Source: Acidobacteriaceae bacterium
GTDB taxonomy: Bacteria; Acidobacteriota; Terriglobia; Terriglobales; Acidobacteriaceae
Length of the DNA: 64,000 bases
NCBI GenBank assembly: GCA_003139095.1
Contig: PLHW01000008.1
Location: 160,638-224,637 of the forward strand
Direction of reading: 5' to 3'
Below, piece after piece: positions 60,322 to 64,000 of the stretch. Under the pieces are notes generated by a model. It worked only from the letters and a program-made list of their open reading frames with translations. It did no database searches and was not told the DNA's origin. The translations under genes were made by a program, and so were the position numbers. How positions within the stretch are numbered: position 1 is the first letter of the stretch; each line of letters starts with the position of its first letter.

Positions 60322-61031
60322 GCGGCGCGGCGGAAGGCCAGAAGGGCGCGAAACAGGGTGTGGCGCGCGGGATCACGCGGGCGACACTTTTGAAAGACCT
60401 ACGGCTGGAGTGGCGATCAAAGGACGCCATCAACTCGATGCTGTTTTTTTCGCTGCTGGTGGTGGTGGTGTTCAGCTTTTCGTTCGACCCGAGCGCGGAG
60501 GAATCGCGGCAGATTGCGGGCGGACTGATCTGGGTGGCGTTTTTGTTTGCCGCAGTAGTGGCGCTGAACCAGACGTGGGCGCGCGAATTGCGGAACCAGG
60601 TGCTGGATGCGTATCGGGTGTCGCCGGCGCCGCCGAATTCGCTGTTCATGGCGAAGGTTTTGGGGAATTTTATTTTTGTGGCGGTGCTGGAAGCGCTGAT
60701 GACACCGCTGTTCATTATTTTTTACCGGCTGCGGGCGATTGGGCCAGCGTGGCAGTTGCTGCTGGTGGCGGCGTTTGGAACGTGGGCGCTGGTGGTGAAC
60801 GGGACATTTTTTGCGGCGATGTCGATCCGCACGCGGAGCCGCGAGATCATGCTGCCGCTGCTGCTGTTTCCGATTTCGATCCCGGCGATCCTGGCGATGG
60901 TGCAGGCGACGGCGGGAATTCTTACGGGTGAATACAGCGCGCGGTTCTGGATCGTGTTGCTTGCAACGTACGATCTGGTGTTTACTACGGGATGCCTGCT
61001 GTTGTTCGAGACGGTGTTGAATGCGGAGTGA
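60318..61031 (+). CDS. ccmB: Haem exporter membrane protein CcmB
   Basis: A 237-residue membrane protein with about six helices, such as MLFFSLLVVVVFSFSF, GLIWVAFLFAAVVALNQTWA and LPLLLFPISIPAILAMVQA. The segment LRNQVLDAYRVSPAPPNSLF matches the conserved loop of CcmB. It pairs with CcmA. The N-terminus (about 1-20) is longer and basic. Overlap with ccmA is four bases, so it is coupled. Confidence 0.93.
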   Translation: MSGAAEGQKGAKQGVARGITRATLLKDLRLEWRSKDAINSMLFFSLLVVVVFSFSFDPSAEESRQIAGGLIWVAFLFAAVVALNQTWARELRNQVLDAYRVSPAPPNSLFMAKVLGNFIFVAVLEALMTPLFIIFYRLRAIGPAWQLLLVAAFGTWALVVNGTFFAAMSIRTRSREIMLPLLLFPISIPAILAMVQATAGILTGEYSARFWIVLLATYDLVFTTGCLLLFETVLNAE

Positions 61032-61091
61032 GCTTATTTAATCATTTAGTCATTTAAACATTTAGTCATTGGAACACCGGTTCGCATCCTT
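61032..61091. repeat. Short direct repeat in ccmB-ccmC gap
   Basis: In this 60-base gap the word CATTTAGTCATT occurs twice (TTAATCATTTAGTCATTTAA and ACATTTAGTCATTGGAAC). The gap breaks the otherwise tight spacing of the ccm genes. Confidence 0.55.
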
Positions 61092-61829
61092 ATGAGAAGG
61101 CTATTTCCTATTCTCGTCATTTTCACCGGCGTTTTGCTTAGTTATGCGATGTCGATTGCGCTTTTGCCGGTGGTGCACATTGGGGGCATCACGCTGATCG
61201 GGGCGCCGACCGAGCAGACTATGGGCAGCGTGCAAAGGATTTTCTATTATCACGTGCCCTCAGCTTGGACGGCGTTCATACTCTTTTTTATTAATCTGGG
61301 CGCGTCGGTTTACTACCTGATCAAGCGGTGCGCGACGGCGGATATTGTGGCGCTGGTGACGGCCGAGGTGGGAGTGGTTTTTTGCACGGTGGTGCTGGTG
61401 ACGGGACCGATCTGGGCGCGGCCGGTGTGGGGGATCTGGTGGACGTGGGACATGCGTCTGACGTCGACACTGGTGCTGTGGCTGATTTATGTGAGCTATC
61501 TTTTTCTGCGGAAGTTTTCTTCGAGCGGGCAGACTCCGTTGCTGGCGGCTGCGCTGGCGGTGCTGGGCGCGCTATGCGTGCCGTTCGTTTATTTTTCGAT
61601 CTGGTTTTTCCGGACGCAGCATCCGCAACCGGTGATGGGCGGAGGCGGATCGATCGATCCGCGCATGCTGCATGTTCTGCTGGTGAACTGGCTGGCGTTT
61701 TCCTGCTTCGCGTTTCTGGTGTGCTGGTCGCGCTTCCGGCTGGAGAAGGTGCAGCGCGAGGTGGATGAGGCGCACGCGATGCGGTCGTTGCTGGACGATC
61801 CGAGCGCGGCGGCGAGGAGCATGCGATGA
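61092..61829 (+). CDS. ccmC: Haem lyase/exporter subunit CcmC
   Basis: A 245-residue membrane protein with about six helices. The haem-handling motif GIWWTWDMRLTSTLVLWLIY (the tryptophan-rich WWD signature) is intact, and flanking histidines are visible in IFYYHVPSAWTAF and MLHVLLVNWLAF, as expected for haem ligands. It loads haem onto CcmE. The stop overlaps the ccmD start by four bases. Confidence 0.95.
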   Translation: MRRLFPILVIFTGVLLSYAMSIALLPVVHIGGITLIGAPTEQTMGSVQRIFYYHVPSAWTAFILFFINLGASVYYLIKRCATADIVALVTAEVGVVFCTVVLVTGPIWARPVWGIWWTWDMRLTSTLVLWLIYVSYLFLRKFSSSGQTPLLAAALAVLGALCVPFVYFSIWFFRTQHPQPVMGGGGSIDPRMLHVLLVNWLAFSCFAFLVCWSRFRLEKVQREVDEAHAMRSLLDDPSAAARSMR

Positions 61830-61951
61830 GTTCGAACCCTTATTTGTTCGCGGCGTACGCGGCGACGTGGGTCATTCACATTATTTATCTGGCGACGATC
61901 CGGCGGCGGTACGCGCGGCTGAAGCGGGAGATTGAGGAGTTAAAGAAGTAG
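61826..61951 (+). CDS. ccmD: Small haem-exporter subunit CcmD
   Basis: The ATG at 61826 overlaps the ccmC stop (ATGA) and gives 41 residues: MSSNPYLFAAYAATWVIHII then YLATIRRRYARLKREIEELK and a final Lys. One hydrophobic helix is followed by a strongly basic, charged tail, the pattern of CcmD. It is needed to release haem-CcmE from CcmABC. It is too short for most gene callers, but position, overlap and pattern are convincing. Confidence 0.9.
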   Translation: MSSNPYLFAAYAATWVIHIIYLATIRRRYARLKREIEELKK

Positions 61952-62032
61952 AGACGACGCGTCTTCTCGCTACTCGCCCCCAAGCCTCACATCTGCCTTG
62001 ACAAGTGTTAAGCTACAGGCTACAGTCTACTT

Positions 62033-62322
62033 GTGTACATTCGGAATTTCGTCCACAAAGGGCTGATGGAGTTCTACTCCTATGGCAGCTTAAGGGGCGT
62101 TCCGCCAGATTCGGCAGACAAGCTTCGCAAGATGCTGTCGTTTCTCGACAACATGGACGGTGCGGAGGAATTGAGCTCATTGCCTGCGTGGAAGGTCATA
62201 CGCTCAGCGGGGACCGCAAGGGAACTTGGAGTCTAAGCGTAACGCGCAACCGGCGATTGACATTCCGGATCGACGCCGTAGAGAACGAAATCTGCGACGT
62301 GAACTTGGAAGATTATCACTAG
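62033..62322 (+). pseudogene. higB: HigB-family toxin, frameshifted
   Basis: A GTG at 62033 opens MYIRNFVHKGLMEFYSYGSL then PPDSADKLRKMLSFLDNMDG and stops at 62236. The normal HigB pattern resumes one frame over: HTLSGDRKGTWSLSVTRNRR then LTFRIDAVENEICDVNLEDY and His, stop at 62320-62322. The break is near 62195-62197 ('AAGGTCAT' where one base is missing). The second part carries the conserved RNase C-terminus. The antitoxin gene that follows is intact. This is a recent pseudogene or an assembly slip. Confidence 0.88.
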
Positions 62323-62344
62323 GAAATTGAGAGGAAAAACAGTC

Positions 62345-62641
62345 ATGCCCATCAAGAACCCCACCCACGCCGGAGATTTTGTACGGACGGAGATCATTGA
62401 ACCGGCTGGCCTGACGGTGACTGCGGCGGCCGGCGTGCTGCGAGTTTCCCGGCCCGCGCTCTCCAGCCTGCTTAATGGCAAGGCGGACCTGTCGGGTGAA
62501 ATGGCGTTGCGGATCGAGAAGGCTTTTGGCGTCAGGATGGATACGCTGATGCGGATGCAGGCTGCTTATGACATCGCGCAGACGCGCAAGCGGGAGAAGC
62601 AGATTCGCGTGAAGCGGTTTCATCCAGCCGCAGAAGCGTAA
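62345..62641 (+). CDS. higA: HigA-family antitoxin (HTH)
   Basis: The ATG at 62345 gives 98 residues, beginning MPIKNPTHAGDFVRTEIIEP. The XRE-type helix-turn-helix follows: GLTVTAAAGVLRVSRPALSS, LLNGKADLSGEMALRIEKAF. The C-terminus is basic (RKREKQIRVKRF). It would bind the operon promoter and neutralise HigB. The frame is intact while its toxin is broken, as at the hic locus. Confidence 0.92.
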   Translation: MPIKNPTHAGDFVRTEIIEPAGLTVTAAAGVLRVSRPALSSLLNGKADLSGEMALRIEKAFGVRMDTLMRMQAAYDIAQTRKREKQIRVKRFHPAAEA

Positions 62642-62865
62642 ACGACAATCTTTTTACAACCATTCCGGGGCTTTCGACCTTCTCACTAGGCGGTGCGACG
62701 GGTGTGCGCGCTTGACAGCGTATCTCTTGGATGTAAAAGTATTTAATTGCTTCAATTCCAGTTGTTGGTGACAGGTGCGCATGCGCCTCCCAGGGCGTAG
62801 ATCATAGCGGTGTTTGTGTGCCTTTCGTGTTCTCACCCCACGAGATTGGGAAATCGGAGGAGTCG
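62642..62865. other. Intergenic gap
   Basis: About 220 bases between higA and the final gene, with an AT-rich middle (GATGTAAAAGTATTTAATTG). It probably holds the promoter of the last gene. Nothing else is recognised. Confidence 0.4.
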
Positions 62866-64000
62866 GTGAATCGGAATTACCAGGCGTCGGCAGGAGGTTC
62901 GGTGAGACATTCGGAAACCGGCAAAGGCCGGAAGGCAGTTTGGAGCAGACGAGCGAGTCTGCTGGCCGTGTTCGTAGTGGGCGTGGCGAGCGTGGCCTTT
63001 ATTGCCGGTTCGAAACCGGGCGCGGCGGGCGCGAGGGACTCGAGATCCGCGCTGATGGGAGCGAAGAGTGCGGCTTCGGCGAGCGCTGTATCGCTGCCGC
63101 TGTTTTTTGAGCCGAATGAAGGGCAGACGGACGGGCGAGTGAAGTTTCTGGCTCGGGGGGCGGGCTACGGCCTGTTCCTGACGGCCGATGAGGCGGTGCT
63201 GGCGCTGCAGCGGACGGTGGCGAAGAAGTCGGCAGACGGCAAAGAACATTCGATGCGCACGAATGCCATTCGCATGCGGCTGGCAGGGGCGAACGCGGCG
63301 GCGCGCATTCAGGGCGCGGAGCCGCTGCCGGGCAAGAGCAATTATTTTATTGGCAACGAGCGGAGCAAGTGGCGGAGCGGGATTCCGCAGTATGCGCGCG
63401 TGGAATATCAGGATGTGTATCGCGGCATCGACCTGGCGTATTACGGCAACGGGCAGCAACTGGAGTATGACTTCCGAGTGGCGCCGGGAGCGGATGCAAA
63501 TCAGATTGCGCTGAGCTTTGAGGGCGCTAACGCGCGGATTGAGGCGGGCGATCTGGTTCTGACTACTTCGGGGGGAGACGTACGGTTCCGGGCTCCGCAC
63601 ATTTATCAGCCGCGCGCGGGCGATGGGGCAAGCGGGCAGTCGTCACACGCGGGCGAGAAGACGATCTCGGGCGGTTTCCGGTTGCTGGCGGACAACAACG
63701 TTGGCTTCGCGATTGGCGAATATGACCACTCGCGGGCGCTGGTGATCGATCCGGTTTTGAGCTACTCGACGTACTTCGGACTGGGCGGTGAGTCGCTGGC
63801 TAGCGTGGCCGTGGACAACGCGAACAATATTTACCTGGCTTGCACGACGACCGCGGCGGGATTTCCGACCAGCGCGGGAGCGATTCAACCGAGCCTGAAC
63901 GGGACGGCGAATTTGCTGATTGCGGTGCTCAGCCCGACGGCGGGAACGGGCTCGGCGCAGCTGCTCTATGCGACATACCTGGGCGGGAATGGAACGGATA
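62866..64000 (+). CDS. SBBP-type beta-propeller surface protein (cut by window edge)
   Basis: A GTG at 62866 follows a very good ribosome site (AATCGGAGGAGTCG) and runs 378 codons to the window edge. A signal/anchor lies at about 31-49 (LLAVFVVGVASVAFIAG). Then comes the typical start of these proteins: PLFFEPNEGQTDGRVKFLAR, NYFIGNERSKWRSGIPQYAR, VEYQDVYRGIDLAYYGNGQQ and, later, the first propeller-type unit (YSTYFGLGGESLASVAVDNA, NNIYLACTTTAAGFPTSAGA), as in SBBP-repeat proteins. It is likely a large secreted or surface protein. The C-terminus is beyond the window. Confidence 0.88.
   Translation, partial: MNRNYQASAGGSVRHSETGKGRKAVWSRRASLLAVFVVGVASVAFIAGSKPGAAGARDSRSALMGAKSAASASAVSLPLFFEPNEGQTDGRVKFLARGAGYGLFLTADEAVLALQRTVAKKSADGKEHSMRTNAIRMRLAGANAAARIQGAEPLPGKSNYFIGNERSKWRSGIPQYARVEYQDVYRGIDLAYYGNGQQLEYDFRVAPGADANQIALSFEGANARIEAGDLVLTTSGGDVRFRAPHIYQPRAGDGASGQSSHAGEKTISGGFRLLADNNVGFAIGEYDHSRALVIDPVLSYSTYFGLGGESLASVAVDNANNIYLACTTTAAGFPTSAGAIQPSLNGTANLLIAVLSPTAGTGSAQLLYATYLGGNGTD

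Noticed and set aside
1-64000. tRNA, rRNA, CRISPR array or insertion sequence
   Set aside because: I looked through the gaps for these and found no tRNA cloverleaf, no rRNA-like sequence, no regular spacer array and no transposase frame.

Overview
The window looks like a piece of an Acidobacteriota (Acidobacteria, Terriglobia-like) chromosome. This rests on recognised family types, not on a database search. The evidence is high G+C with GC-rich codon use, a Gram-negative envelope gene (lpxB), a Pkn/TolB-type protein kinase, membrane-anchored HTH+TPR and zinc-ribbon+PspC proteins, many secreted proteins ending in 'choice-of-anchor D'/Ig-like modules, a DUF2934 protein, carboxypeptidase-regulatory-like proteins and interspersed palindromic intergenic repeats. 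I see no rRNA, tRNA, CRISPR array, prophage or intact insertion sequence.

Layout. 1-1710: 3'-truncated Ser/Thr kinase (minus). 1947-6188: late haem synthesis (hemE, hemH, hemG/hemY), interrupted by an AT-richer uracil-DNA glycosylase-like gene. 6418-7491: a divergent lipoprotein/TPR pair. 7832-11480: a compact cassette of two paralogous secreted subunits, a PapD-like chaperone and a short outer-membrane beta-barrel, resembling a chaperone-usher system without a recognisable usher. 11481-13351: a gene-poor stretch, two HicB-like antitoxins and a frameshifted HicA toxin. 13409-17484: thiolase, a secreted Ser/Gly-rich protein and an acyl-CoA dehydrogenase. 17555-25464 (minus): DinB-like protein, secreted proteins, an Asp-box beta-propeller, a CNB-Trx-TrxR-like flavoprotein and aroA. 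25609-32534: a VapBC-like module, Tat amidase, alpha/beta hydrolase, PspC-like and TPR proteins. 32957-43489: large secreted proteins, a membrane-anchored HTH-TPR regulator divergent to a kelch protein, and two decayed fragments of GloVer-type repeat genes. 43606-48080: thiD, rlpA, pyrF and small proteins. 48486-53575: two more large secreted proteins (one an S53 peptidase) sharing C-terminal modules with the protein at 34026. 54057-58742: DUF2721, lpxB and an M1-peptidase-like protein whose zinc site is lost. 59089-61951: ccmEABCD for cytochrome c maturation, with a CXXXY-type CcmE. 62033-62641: a HigBA module whose toxin is frameshifted. 62866-end: a truncated SBBP/beta-propeller surface protein.

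How it fits together. The hem cluster makes haem, and the ccm cluster at the other end exports and attaches it to c-type cytochromes. The thiolase and acyl-CoA dehydrogenase fit fatty-acid beta-oxidation. Much of the rest is envelope or secreted protein. Two of the three toxin-antitoxin loci keep an intact antitoxin beside a toxin broken by a single-base frameshift; only the VapBC locus looks intact. The best candidates for something poorly described are the 7832-11480 assembly cassette, the M1 pseudo-peptidase-TPR fusion and the CNB-Trx-TrxR-like protein with an internal 15-bp repeat tract.
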